Program-made: the position numbers and the translations under genes
In this document: positions 1 through 10,000 of the stretch, one piece after another
How the letters are laid out: every line of letters begins with the position of its first letter
How positions within the stretch are numbered: the first letter of the stretch is position 1
Origin: JAPLST01 sp964397565
Lineage (GTDB): Bacteria > Auribacterota > UBA3054 > JAPLST01
Direction: 5' to 3'
Assembly (NCBI GenBank): GCA_964397565.1
Contig: CAYNJC010000020.1
Coordinates: 15,507-79,506, forward strand
DNA length: 64,000 nucleotides
Notes under the pieces: generated by a model
Database searches by the model: none
Told to the model about the DNA's origin: nothing
Seen by the model: only the letters and a program-made list of their open reading frames with translations

Positions 1-695
1 ACCAGTGCGGTGGCGGCAATGACCTTGTCGGCGATCGGATCATGCGCGCTGCCTTTGGTTGAGAACGCCAGCATGGCGACAATCGGCTCGACCCCGATCA
101 GCGTCCGGCACGAATCGGCCGAGATGATCGCAATATCGGCCAACTGTTCGGCGGTCGGATTCGGCACGACCCCGCAGTCGGCGTAGATCAGCATGCCGTC
201 CGCGCCGTACGGGCAGTCCGGCACGACCATCAGGAAGCAGCTTGAGAGGGTTTTGATGCCCGGCTTGGTGCCAAGGCAGTAGAGCGCGGAGCGGATCGTG
301 TTGGCCGTCGGATTGTCCGCGCCGGCGACATAGCCGTACGCCAGTCCTGCGCGCACGAGCAGTGCGGCGACGTACAAATAATCCTGCAACAATTTCTGCG
401 CGGCGTCGGGCGTCATGCCCTTGTGCTTGCGCAAGGCGGTGAGTTTTTCGACGAAGCCATACTGGGCGCAGACCGCGGCGGGATCAATGATCGGGACGCC
501 GTCGATGTTCGCGCCACACTCGCGCGCCAAGGCGGCAATGGCATCCGGCTTGCCGACCAGCGCGACCTCGGTGAAGCCCTCGCGGACGATGATCTCGGCG
601 GCCAACAAGGTGCGTTTGTCCCAGCTTTCCGGCAGCAGAATTTTGCGGTGCGCCGCCCGCGCCCGGGCTTTGATTTCCGCGACAATATTCCGCAT
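1..695 (-). CDS. pta: Phosphate acetyltransferase, 5' part (runs off the left edge)
   Basis: The enzyme makes acetyl phosphate and CoA from acetyl-CoA in the cytoplasm; with acetate kinase it forms acetate and ATP. The reading frame is open from the start at 695 to the window edge, giving 231 codons of a family usually near 330 residues, so the C-terminal third is missing. Family signatures seen are KILLPES near residue 18, AGADNPTANTIRSAL near 127 and YADCGVVPNPTAEQLADIAI near 170. The start follows a clear GAGGAAG ribosome site at about 702-708. A phosphate butyryltransferase is the closest alternative, but the ADCGVVPNPTAEQLA block favours Pta. Confidence 0.93.
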   Translation of the reverse strand, partial: MRNIVAEIKARARAAHRKILLPESWDKRTLLAAEIIVREGFTEVALVGKPDAIAALARECGANIDGVPIIDPAAVCAQYGFVEKLTALRKHKGMTPDAAQKLLQDYLYVAALLVRAGLAYGYVAGADNPTANTIRSALYCLGTKPGIKTLSSCFLMVVPDCPYGADGMLIYADCGVVPNPTAEQLADIAIISADSCRTLIGVEPIVAMLAFSTKGSAHDPIADKVIAATAL

Positions 696-736
696 CGGCA
701 CTTCCTCGCACGTGGTTAATAGTTGCTTGCGCACTC

Positions 737-765
737 ATTATAGCACAAGCCGCCACGCCACGCAA
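737..765 (-). promoter_or_regulatory. Promoter of pta
   Basis: On the minus strand TTGCGT (765-760), 17 bp, then TATAAT (742-737). Transcription would start near 730, giving a leader of about 35 nt before the pta ribosome site. Confidence 0.6.
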
Positions 766-1001
766 TCAATTGAGTTGCCTCGTGTGAAATGTTTCTGAAC
801 GGGAGGCGGTTGCCTCACGTAAGCATATCTCTGAAACAGTACCATCACGTCAGCCAGGTACAACCTGAAACACGTGATTTACACGATATGGTATAGTAGT
901 AGCGTTACCGCATGCGCCGGTCAAAGTCGCTATGCGGATGTACGCCTAGCATAAGCAGCAGACGAGGCCTGTTGAACAAAAGCAACCAACACATAGTGCG
1001 C

Positions 1002-3182
1002 ATGCTTTTAACGGTGACGCTGGGGATGCTGGCGTTGGTTGGCAGCACGAGAGCAGCAACGCTGACGTCCGCGCCTGCGGCATGGCGTGCGCGGGCCGAT
1101 CAAGCCTCCTGCTTGTGCGACGAAGGGCATCCCGCGCAGGCCTTGTCCTTGCTGGATGCAGATGGCATGACGCCGACCTGCTTGCCGCTGCGCGCATGCC
1201 AATCGCGGGCGCTGGCGGAGCTGGGCTTGTTGTCGCAGTCATTGAGCAACGATTTGTGGATTCTCTTGCACGTTGATGACGCCGGCGTGCGCGATGCAGC
1301 CGACCATGTGGCGGCATCCCAAGCGGCATTGCGCTTGCAGCGGCACGACTTGGCGCTGACGCAGCTTCAGAAAGCGCTGCGCTGCGGCGGCGCGAGCGGC
1401 GAGGTATATGCCGCGGCCGGCGATTTGTATCTGGCGGTGAACGACGCCGCCCGCGCCGAACAATACTATGACAAAGCGCACGCGTGCGGCGACAGGTCTG
1501 CGCATGTGCTGTATCAACGATGCAAGATGCTGACCGACGATGTGGCGCTTGCGGCGGCGCTTGCGGCACTGGTCAGCAATGTGCCGGCATATTTCCCGGC
1601 CCAGTGTGCGCGCATTCAGGCCGCATGTGTGCAGGAACGCTACGATGACGCGGCGGCGCTGCTGGCGACGTGTGTGACGACGCATCCGGACAATGTGACG
1701 CTGCAGTCGCTGCGCATCTTGCTGGCCGAGGCGACCGGTGCGACCGGCGATGCGGCCCGGCTGGCCGACGAGTTGCATGCGCGCGCGCCGGAGTGGAGCG
1801 ATGATTTGACGTTGCGCGGCGAGCTATGGCACAGCCGCCGGCAATTTGCGCGCGCGGCCGCCTATGCCAGCATGGCCTGCGCGCGCCGGCCGGACGATGC
1901 CAACGCAATGTTTCTTCTGGCGCGTTGCGACTTGGCGCAGGGCGCGTCAAGCCGCGCACGCGCAATGCTGGACGGGTTGCTGCGGCAAAATCCCTATCAT
2001 CGCACCGCGTTTAATTTTCTGGGTGCATTGGAGTACATCGATCGCACCTTTGTCAGCATGACAACCGCGCATGCAATCGTACGGCTGCACCCACGCGATG
2101 CGCAGGTGATCGGCGACGAAGTGACCAACCTGGTCGAGCAGTATTGGTGCACCTACGTGCCCAAATATGCCGTGCAGCCGGCCACACCCTTGCGGATCGA
2201 GCTCATGAATCGTCAGGCGGATTTTGCGGCGCGCACGGTTGGTGTGCCGACGTTGGGCGCGCTCGGCGTGTGTTTTGGCGGCTACCTCGCGATGGTCTCG
2301 CCGCAGGCGACCGCCGACAGTGCCAACTGGGAGCAAACCTTGCGGCATGAATTCATTCATGTGCTGACCTTGCAGGCCTCGGGCATGGGCATTCAGCGCT
2401 GGTTTACCGAGGGCTTGTCGGTCGCCGAGGAAGATGGCACGCTGGGGGAGCGCGACAAGGCGCTGCGGGCGCTGTTGACCAGCACCGGCTTTGTCAGTTT
2501 CACAACGTTTGATGGCGCCTTCAGCGGGCCCCAGGTTGTCGGCGCATATCAGCTCGCGGGGCACGCAGTACGATTTCTCGTTGCGCAGTATGGTTGGACC
2601 GGCGTGTGCGCCGCGGTGAACGCGTACGCCGATGCGCCGTTCGATCGAACCTTGCCGGCGCGCGCCTTGGGCACAACGACCCAGGCGCTGGATGCCGCGT
2701 TCTGCAGTTTCATTCAGACCCAGCTCATGCCACGCTTGGCCCTGCTACTCGGGACGAACGGCGCTCCCACCGCGGTTCAGGCGACAAATGCCGTGCGCAC
2801 CTTGGTCGCGGCCGCGGATATGCATGTGGATGACTTCGCCCTGCAGTTGCGCGCGGCGCAGGCCTGCGGCACGAACGACTTGTTCGCGGCCGCGCGCCTG
2901 TACCGCCGCGCCTATCACATAAATCCTTATCAGACGCAAGTGTACGAGGCATGGCTCAAGGTGCTGCGGCAGCAAGGACAACTCGATGCCGCGTTACACA
3001 TGAGCACGATTTTCACCATGGCCGCGCCGCACGACTGGCACGCGCATCTGCAACACGCCGAGGCGCTGGTTGCGGTGGGGCGCACGAATGATGCGTGCCG
3101 CGCGCTGGCGGAAGCGGTATATTTTGCGCCGGACGAACCGGCCGTCAAGGCCTTGGCACAACGTTTGCCTAGCATGAAGTAA
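1002..3182 (+). CDS. Secreted TPR protein with peptidase-MA-like zinc metallopeptidase domain
   Basis: Predicted exported protein of 726 residues. The ATG at 1002 is preferred because it opens directly into a signal peptide (MLLTVTLGMLALVGSTRAA); the frame is also open upstream to 912. Residues of about 30-390 are TPR-like helical repeats and a second TPR block closes the protein (about 610-720). Between them is a gluzincin-type motif RHEFIH (His449, Glu450, His453) followed by WFTEGLSVAEE, the usual position of the third zinc ligand, as in the peptidase MA family. It is 20 nt upstream of moxR on the same strand, so it is probably part of that operon. The substrate is unknown. A weak -10 (TATAGT) lies at 892-897. 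Confidence 0.75.
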   Translation: MLLTVTLGMLALVGSTRAATLTSAPAAWRARADQASCLCDEGHPAQALSLLDADGMTPTCLPLRACQSRALAELGLLSQSLSNDLWILLHVDDAGVRDAADHVAASQAALRLQRHDLALTQLQKALRCGGASGEVYAAAGDLYLAVNDAARAEQYYDKAHACGDRSAHVLYQRCKMLTDDVALAAALAALVSNVPAYFPAQCARIQAACVQERYDDAAALLATCVTTHPDNVTLQSLRILLAEATGATGDAARLADELHARAPEWSDDLTLRGELWHSRRQFARAAAYASMACARRPDDANAMFLLARCDLAQGASSRARAMLDGLLRQNPYHRTAFNFLGALEYIDRTFVSMTTAHAIVRLHPRDAQVIGDEVTNLVEQYWCTYVPKYAVQPATPLRIELMNRQADFAARTVGVPTLGALGVCFGGYLAMVSPQATADSANWEQTLRHEFIHVLTLQASGMGIQRWFTEGLSVAEEDGTLGERDKALRALLTSTGFVSFTTFDGAFSGPQVVGAYQLAGHAVRFLVAQYGWTGVCAAVNAYADAPFDRTLPARALGTTTQALDAAFCSFIQTQLMPRLALLLGTNGAPTAVQATNAVRTLVAAADMHVDDFALQLRAAQACGTNDLFAAARLYRRAYHINPYQTQVYEAWLKVLRQQGQLDAALHMSTIFTMAAPHDWHAHLQHAEALVAVGRTNDACRALAEAVYFAPDEPAVKALAQRLPSMK

Positions 3183-3201
3183 TTCACACACGGAGAGACG
3201 G

Positions 3202-4188
3202 ATGAGCACAAATGAGTGGACGCCGGCGCGGGTCGCAACGCACTGCGCGCGGGTGTATGCCGAGATGAGCAAAGTGATTGCCGGGCAGGAAACGGTTATT
3301 GAACACATCATGATCGGCTTGCTGTGCCGCGGGCATTTATTGGTGATCGGCTTGCCGGGCTTGGCCAAGACGCTGATTGCAAAAACCTTTGCGGGCTGCA
3401 CGCACCTGGCCTTCTCGCGCATTCAATTCACGCCCGACATGATGCCGTCGGACATCACCGGCGTTGAGATTCTTGAAGAGGATGTCAGCACCGGCCGGCG
3501 TGTGCCGCGCTTCATGGCTGGCCCGATTTTCGCCAATATTATTTTGGCCGACGAAATCAATCGCACGCCGCCGCGCACGCAGGCAGCCATGCTGCAAGTC
3601 ATGCAGGAAAACGAGGTCACGATCAACCGGCGCACGCTGGCAGTTGAACAGCCGTTCCTGGTGATTGCGACGCAAAATCCGATCGAGCAGGAAGGCACGT
3701 ATCCGCTGCCGGAAGCGCAGTTGGACCGCTTCATGATGAAGCTCGAGATTACCTATCCCGCGCGGGCCGACGAGTTGCGCATGGTGCGTGAAACCACGTC
3801 GCCGGGCGCGGCGACGGTGACGCCGGTGTTGACCAAGGAAGACATCGCCGCGTTGCAGGAGATGACCCGCGCCGTGCCGGTGGCGGACGACATGTACGAG
3901 CTGGCGCTACGAATGGTGCGCGCGACGCGGCCGGATACGCCGGACGCGGTCGAGATGGCGCGCAAGTATGTGCGCTGGGGCGCGAGCCCGCGCGCCTGCC
4001 AATATCTCATTCTGGCGGCCAAGGCGCGCGCGTTGATGCGTGGTAATGCCTGCGTTGCGCGCGAAGACATCGCCGCGGTGGCGCCGCCGGTCCTGTCACA
4101 TCGCATCCTGTTGAACTATCAAGCCAAAGCCGAAGACATTCTGGTGGATGCGGTCGTCGCAGACATCATTACGCACTGCGCACGCTGA
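3202..4188 (+). CDS. MoxR-family AAA+ ATPase
   Basis: MoxR-type AAA+ chaperone of 328 residues; relatives act with VWA-domain partners in protein-complex maturation. Walker A is GLPGLAKT (about 50-57), Walker B is ILADEINR (about 114-121), and the family block QNPIEQEGTYPLPEAQLDRF follows near 157-176; the C-terminal lid completes the fold. A GGAGAG ribosome site precedes the ATG. It is followed by DUF58 and two BatA-like VWA proteins, the canonical MoxR partner set (aerotolerance-type or stress-related operons). The client process in this organism cannot be told from sequence. Confidence 0.93.
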   Translation: MSTNEWTPARVATHCARVYAEMSKVIAGQETVIEHIMIGLLCRGHLLVIGLPGLAKTLIAKTFAGCTHLAFSRIQFTPDMMPSDITGVEILEEDVSTGRRVPRFMAGPIFANIILADEINRTPPRTQAAMLQVMQENEVTINRRTLAVEQPFLVIATQNPIEQEGTYPLPEAQLDRFMMKLEITYPARADELRMVRETTSPGAATVTPVLTKEDIAALQEMTRAVPVADDMYELALRMVRATRPDTPDAVEMARKYVRWGASPRACQYLILAAKARALMRGNACVAREDIAAVAPPVLSHRILLNYQAKAEDILVDAVVADIITHCAR

Positions 4189-4208
4189 CCGGCCACGCAG
4201 CGGGTGTC

Positions 4209-5099
4209 ATGGCAACGACTGCGCATTTGAATTTTGCCGCATTGGCGCGCATCAGTGATGTGGGCCTGCGCGCGCACATTATGGTGCACAGTTATTTCGC
4301 CGGCATGCATCCCAGCCCGCGCTATGGGCGCAACGCCGAATTTGCGTCGTATGCCGCGTATCGCCCGGGTGATGATCTGCGCGACATTGACTGGCGCGCC
4401 TGGGCGCGCAGCGACGAATATTTCATCAAACGCTACGACGCCGACTGCACCCTCAACAGCTACATCGTGCTGGACATCAGCGGTTCGATGTGTCATGCGG
4501 GCGAGAACACGGTCAAGATGTGCATGAGCGTGACGGTCAGCGCCGCGCTGGCGCTGCTGATGCTGCGGCAGCATGATGCGTTTGGCTTGTTGACGTTTGC
4601 GAACGACATTGTGTGCGATGTGCCGCCGCGCGCGCATGAGCGGCAGTTCACGCGCGTGCTGGCGGCACTGGCGAGTGCACAGACCGGCGGCGCGTCGCGC
4701 TTCGCGCCGCTGGGGCCGGCGCTTGAACAGCGGCTGAAGCGCAAATCGCTGATTGTGTTGATTTCAGACCTCACGGGCGATTGCGCGGAGATCGAAGAAT
4801 TGTTTGAACGCGTGCGGTTTTACGGCCATGAGCTGTTGTGCCTGCGCCCGCTGGCGGTCGAAGAAGTGCAATTTTCCTATCACGGGCGGGTGGTCCTGGT
4901 TGATGCCGAAACGGGTGAGCGCCAGATGGTGCATGCGCGCGAGGTGCGCGCGGCGTACCAGGAAAATCTGCGCGCGCACGGCGAACAGTTGCTGCGCTGC
5001 GCGGCGCGCCATGCGGTCGACCTCGAGACCTTCACGGCTCACGATGTCAGCATCAAGCCGCTGGCCGCGTATCTCGTCAAGCGGAAGATGGCGCCATGA
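4209..5099 (+). CDS. DUF58 protein with VWA-like fold
   Basis: DUF58 protein of 296 residues, usual partner of MoxR. The DUF58 core YRPGDDLRDIDWRAWAR is at about 51-67, followed by a VWA-type metal-site motif LDISGSM (about 88-94), with the later aspartate region LIVLISDLTG near 180. There is no membrane segment. The gene is 20 nt after moxR, and its stop overlaps the next start as ATGA (5096-5099), indicating translational coupling to the BatA-like protein. Confidence 0.92.
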   Translation: MATTAHLNFAALARISDVGLRAHIMVHSYFAGMHPSPRYGRNAEFASYAAYRPGDDLRDIDWRAWARSDEYFIKRYDADCTLNSYIVLDISGSMCHAGENTVKMCMSVTVSAALALLMLRQHDAFGLLTFANDIVCDVPPRAHERQFTRVLAALASAQTGGASRFAPLGPALEQRLKRKSLIVLISDLTGDCAEIEELFERVRFYGHELLCLRPLAVEEVQFSYHGRVVLVDAETGERQMVHAREVRAAYQENLRAHGEQLLRCAARHAVDLETFTAHDVSIKPLAAYLVKRKMAP

Positions 5100-7057
5100 T
5101 CGGCTGGCTGTATCCTGCCTTCCTGAGTGCGCTGGCGGCGCTGGCCGTGCCGGTCATCTTGCATTTGATCAAGCGGCGGCCGACGGTCGTGATGGTCCCA
5201 TCGTTGCGGTTTGTGCCGCGCGGATTTCGCGCGTATCAGCGGCGGCTGCGGCTGCATGAATATCTGTTGCTGGCCTTGCGCTTGTTGTTGCTGGCGGCGT
5301 TGGTTGCCGCGTTTGCCCATCCATTTGTGCGGACACGGATGGCGGGCACGGCGTGGCAGGCCGATAGCACGGTGATCTTATTGGACGTCTCGCTCAGCAT
5401 GCAGGCGCGTGGGCCGGATGGCGCGGCCGTCTGGCCGGCCGTCATGCGGGATGTGCGCGCGCGGGTGCAGGCGCTGCCTGCCGGACATGCGTGGCGGGTG
5501 GTTGCGTATGCCGACGGTGTTTGCGCCACGCTGCAGGCGACGGACAATTGGCAGCGCGTGTTGCATGAATGGGAGACAAGTTTCCCAACCTACGGCGGCA
5601 CCGACTATAACGCCGCTTGGCGCGCGGCACGCGATGCTCTGGCCGACCAGCATGGCAACAGTCATGTGGTCTGGTACACTGACCTGCAAAAGAGTGCGCT
5701 GGCGGCGCTGGCGGCGCAACAACTGCCGTCCACCTGCCATGTTGAAATTGTGCCGTGCACGCCGGGCGCCGTCAACCAACGGATTGCGTTTGTGGATGCG
5801 GCGCGGGTCACGGATCTTGGCGTAACAGCGCGGGTCGCCTGCGTGGTGAGCGGCGGTGTGAACGAAAACGATCTGCAAGTGTACGTGGATGACCTGCGCG
5901 TGCCGACCCGCGTCGAGCAGTGCGCGCCCGGCATGGCCGGCACGCACGTGCTGACGCTGCCGGTAATGCGCAGCGGGGTGCATGTCGTGCGTGCAATCCT
6001 GCGGGCGGACGACGCATACGCCGCCGACAATCAGGACAGCATGCTGGTGTACGCCGCACCGGCGTGGCGCGTTCTGCTGGTCAGCAGCACGCCGATAAGT
6101 AACACGCTTAAGGCGAAAACCTTGTACATTGAGACCGCCGTGCAACAGCTTGTGCCGGGCAGCGAATGGCATGCGACCCACGCGACAATCAAGCCGGAAC
6201 AGCTTGCCAAACAAAATTTGCGCGCCACGCGGGTGATTGTGCTGGTGGATGTCGCGCGGCTGCCGGACGATGCCGTGCGTGTGCTGGCCGATTTTGTGCG
6301 CGCCGGCGGCAGCCTGTTGGTTTTCTGCGGCGAGCACACGGATATTGCATGGCATAATGCGACCCTGGCGCGCCGGGGGCTGCTGCCCGCGCAACTGATC
6401 TATGCGACCGCCCGCGCCCGCGCCGGCAACTATACGTGCATCGGCATTGAGCAGTGGCATACCAACCATCCGGCGCTGCGCTGGTGTACGGGCGCAGCGG
6501 CCGACGATCTGCGGGCCGTACCGTTTTATCGCGTCATGCGCACGCTGCCGGCGACCAATGCCGAAATCATTGCGACCTTTGATAATGGCGATGCGTATCT
6601 CGCCGCCGCGCGGCTGGGTAGTGGCACGGTCGCGCTAATGACCTGCACAGCTGATCGCGAGTGGACCGCGTTCCCACGCAGCCGCCTGTATCTGCCCTTC
6701 ATGCGCGAAATGATGCGCTGGCTGGCGCAGGAGCCGGACATGGCAGACGCCGTGCGCACAGCGCAGATTGTTGTGCGGGATGCGCGCGCCGAACAGGTTC
6801 GGCCCGGTATCGTGCTGCGCTCAACTGTGCCGTTGGCCGCCATCAAAAACGTGCCGGATGCACGCGAGTGTGCCTGCGAGCAGGGCTTGCCGAGTGCGGC
6901 CCAGGCAAAGCTCGGTGTGCGTGACGATGCTTTTGTCGTAAGCACCACCACGCGGCGTGAAGGGAAGAATGATTGCATTGAATCATGGTTGATCGCCGCG
7001 GTATTTTTGCTTGCGGCGCTTGAGGGGTTATATGCCAACGCGGTCAGCTATGTCTGA
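5096..7057 (+). CDS. BatA-like membrane protein with VWA domain
   Basis: Inner-membrane protein of 653 residues. The N-terminal BatA domain (about 1-77) has two hydrophobic helices around FLSALAALAVPVILHLIKRR and a leucine-rich helix near 55-75. A VWA domain follows with MIDAS-like DVSLSM (about 97-102). A third hydrophobic segment lies at the C-terminus (about 630-650). The domain order matches large BatA/VWA proteins next to MoxR-DUF58 in PVC bacteria. ATGA overlap with DUF58 upstream; the next gene begins inside its 3' end. Confidence 0.87.
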   Translation: MIGWLYPAFLSALAALAVPVILHLIKRRPTVVMVPSLRFVPRGFRAYQRRLRLHEYLLLALRLLLLAALVAAFAHPFVRTRMAGTAWQADSTVILLDVSLSMQARGPDGAAVWPAVMRDVRARVQALPAGHAWRVVAYADGVCATLQATDNWQRVLHEWETSFPTYGGTDYNAAWRAARDALADQHGNSHVVWYTDLQKSALAALAAQQLPSTCHVEIVPCTPGAVNQRIAFVDAARVTDLGVTARVACVVSGGVNENDLQVYVDDLRVPTRVEQCAPGMAGTHVLTLPVMRSGVHVVRAILRADDAYAADNQDSMLVYAAPAWRVLLVSSTPISNTLKAKTLYIETAVQQLVPGSEWHATHATIKPEQLAKQNLRATRVIVLVDVARLPDDAVRVLADFVRAGGSLLVFCGEHTDIAWHNATLARRGLLPAQLIYATARARAGNYTCIGIEQWHTNHPALRWCTGAAADDLRAVPFYRVMRTLPATNAEIIATFDNGDAYLAAARLGSGTVALMTCTADREWTAFPRSRLYLPFMREMMRWLAQEPDMADAVRTAQIVVRDARAEQVRPGIVLRSTVPLAAIKNVPDARECACEQGLPSAAQAKLGVRDDAFVVSTTTRREGKNDCIESWLIAAVFLLAALEGLYANAVSYV

Positions 7058-10000
7058 AATCACGGCCATCATGACCCGTGCCGATGTGCAACACCGCTAT
7101 CATGCGATCCGGCGCCGGCAAGGCGCGGTGTGGCTGATAACCGTGCTGCTGTCGTTGCTGGGCGCGTGGGGTGCGGCCCTGCTGGCGGCGGCGGTAGTGG
7201 ATTATCTGCTGCTGCCGGCGGTGACATTGCGCTGCACGCTTGCCGGCGTGGTGTATGCCGGTGGCGTGCTGGTGGCCGGTTTGGTGGCCGTACTCGAGTG
7301 GCAGCGACGCATGACGCGGCGCGTGCTGGTGGCGCGCGTCGAGACGCGCTTGCCGCATCTGCGGCATGGCCTGGCCACGGTGTTGGACCGCGCCGGCACA
7401 ACGCATGCAGTCGAGGCGCGCATGGTGGATGAACTGGCGCAGCGCGTCGGCACGGCCATGGCGGCCACGCCCGTGCGCGCAGTCGTGACGGCACGCCCGC
7501 TGATCTTTCCCGTGCTGGCGCTGACACTCGTGCTGGCGGCGGTGCTGCTGTGGTGTCTGCGCGTGCCATTTGGCGGCCTGTCCCTGCGCCATATTGCGGC
7601 GCCGACGGCGGTGTGCCCGTACACGTGCATAATGGATCTTGCGCCGGCGACGGCCTTGATCAAGGGTTCGAACATGGTGTTTGTTGCGCGGGTCGAAGGC
7701 CGGGATTGCGCGCACGCCGTCGCGCATCTGACATTTGACGGCCATGTGCGCCAGACGGTGCGCGTGGCGCTGAGCAATCATACGGCGCGCCTGACATTGG
7801 CCGGCATTGAAAAGCCGTTTCACTATTGGCTGACGGCCAATGACGGGGCGACCGCGCCGCGTACCGTCACGGTGGTCGGCATCCCTTGCCTGACAGCGGC
7901 GTATGCGACCGTGCAATGGCCGGCGTACACAGGGCGCGGCTGCACGCGCGAAACATGGACCGAGCTGGCGGTGCTGCCCGGCAGCGCGGTCACCGTGTGC
8001 TGGTGGTTTGCGGCCGCCGTGACGAATGTACACCTGATGCGCGCCGATGGCGCGCCGTACGCGCTGACCGGCGACGGCGCGCAATGGCAGGTCGGACTGA
8101 CCGCCACGACCAGTGTGGAATATGTTCTGCAGGCGTGCGATGCGCAAACGCCGGCCGGTGTGCTCGAGCAACGCTTCACGGTGCAGGTGCATCCGGACGC
8201 GCCGCCCACGATAGTCATTCGCCAGCCGTTGCGTGATGTCATTGTGCCGGAAGATTACGGCTTCACGATCGAAGCTGCGCTTGACGATGATGTCGGCATT
8301 CGCGACGCCACGCTGGTGTACCAGATCAACGATCGCCCACCGCTGCGCATTCCGCTGCAGCGCCGTGCGGATCAGCCGCGCATGCTGGTCGTGACGCAGC
8401 GCTTCAATATGGCGGACGTGACCGTGCGCAGCACCGACATCATCGCGTGGTACATTGCCGCGCAAGACGTGCGGCCGGGCGCGCCGGAGGAGGGCCGCTC
8501 GCGCCTGATGTTTGCGGAAGTCTTGCCACCGACCTACGCCGGCATGCCCTTGCCCAAAGCGAGCGGCCCGTCCATGCTCAATCCGTTCCCGCGCTTGATC
8601 CGCATTCAAAAGCAGGTCGTGGCCGACAGCTTCACGATTGTGACCCAGACCAACGCGCCGGATGCCACCCGCGCGGCGCGCGCCGACCTCGCCCAGCGCG
8701 AGCAGCTTATGAGCGACGCATGCACAGAGTTGCGGGCCGTGTTTATTGCCAAAGGCACCAACGCGGGCGCCGCGCTCACAACAATGACGCAACACCAAGT
8801 TGCGGTTGCCTTACAACAATTGACCCATGATTTTAGTCTCGCCGCCAGCAATTACACGGACAACTGCCTGGCGCTGGCGCATGGGCGCGCCCAGCGCATT
8901 CTCACATTCATGCTGCGGTTCAAGATGAGCGAGGAGAGCAGCAGCACGGGCACGCCGGATGAACTGCGCATCCTGCAGGCCTTGCGCCTGGCGGAACGTG
9001 CGGCGTCAAAGAAGATTGAAGATGAACGGCAACGCCGCCTGGCGCGCTTGGGCGATCTCGAAGAGCAACTCGATGAACTGCAAAAACTGCAACGACAGAT
9101 TGCCAATGAGATGAGCGACCAATCCGAACAAGGCGAGAGTGGCGAGTCGGATAAGCAAGGCGAAGAAGGCCAGAAAGGGAAACAAGGCAAAGGCCAGAAA
9201 GGCCAGCAGGGTCAGCAAGGCCAGCAAGGCCAGCAGGGCAAGCAAGGCGCGAACTCAGCCGCCGCGCGCCTGGCGGGCGATGCCGCGCAACAGGCCGGGC
9301 GGATGGGCGCATCCGCGGAGCAGACGCGCGCCGCATTTGAGGGCGTGCGGGATGCGCTTGCACGGGTGAGCCAATTGCTCGCCGACGGCAAGGCTGACGA
9401 AGCGCGCGCGGCATTGCAGGAAGTGCTGGCGCAGACGGCGGCGGCGGAACGCACCCTCATGCAGGAACACACGCGCGAGTTGGGCGAAGGTCTTGGCGCG
9501 CTCGGGCAGCAATTGGCAATGTTGGGCGAGTATCAGGACGCCGTGCGTGCGCAGACCGCACAGCTTCGGTCCAATCAGGACACTGCCGTGGCGCACGGCG
9601 GGCAGCGCACGGCGCAGGCGTGGTGGGACGAGGTGGCGCAGCAAGCCAATGCGCTGTCTGGCTTGGCGTCCAGCGGCTTGCCGGCGCAGGAAGAGGCGTT
9701 GACCCGCATCACCCGCGCCCTGAGCGAATACCCCGTGGCCGAGAACATGCGCGCGGCCCTGGCATCCTTGCAGGCGCGGCGGCCTGGTGATGCCGTGCCG
9801 GCACAAGTGCGCGCGGTGTCCAATATCGTCGGCTTGGCCGAACTGGCGCATCAGCTGCAACGCGCGTTGCAGCCGGATCCATTGCAGCAGATGGATGCCA
9901 TGGCGCGCGCGCTGGAGGCACTGGCACACCAGCAGCACGCATTGGCGCAACGCCTAGCGGCCGGTCAACCATTGCCAGACGCGTATGAGCGCCGGCACTT

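Noticed and set aside
7044..8798. Long minus-strand frame opposite the DUF4175-like gene.
   Set aside because: His/Arg/Gln-rich translation typical of antisense to GC-rich coding DNA; no start context.
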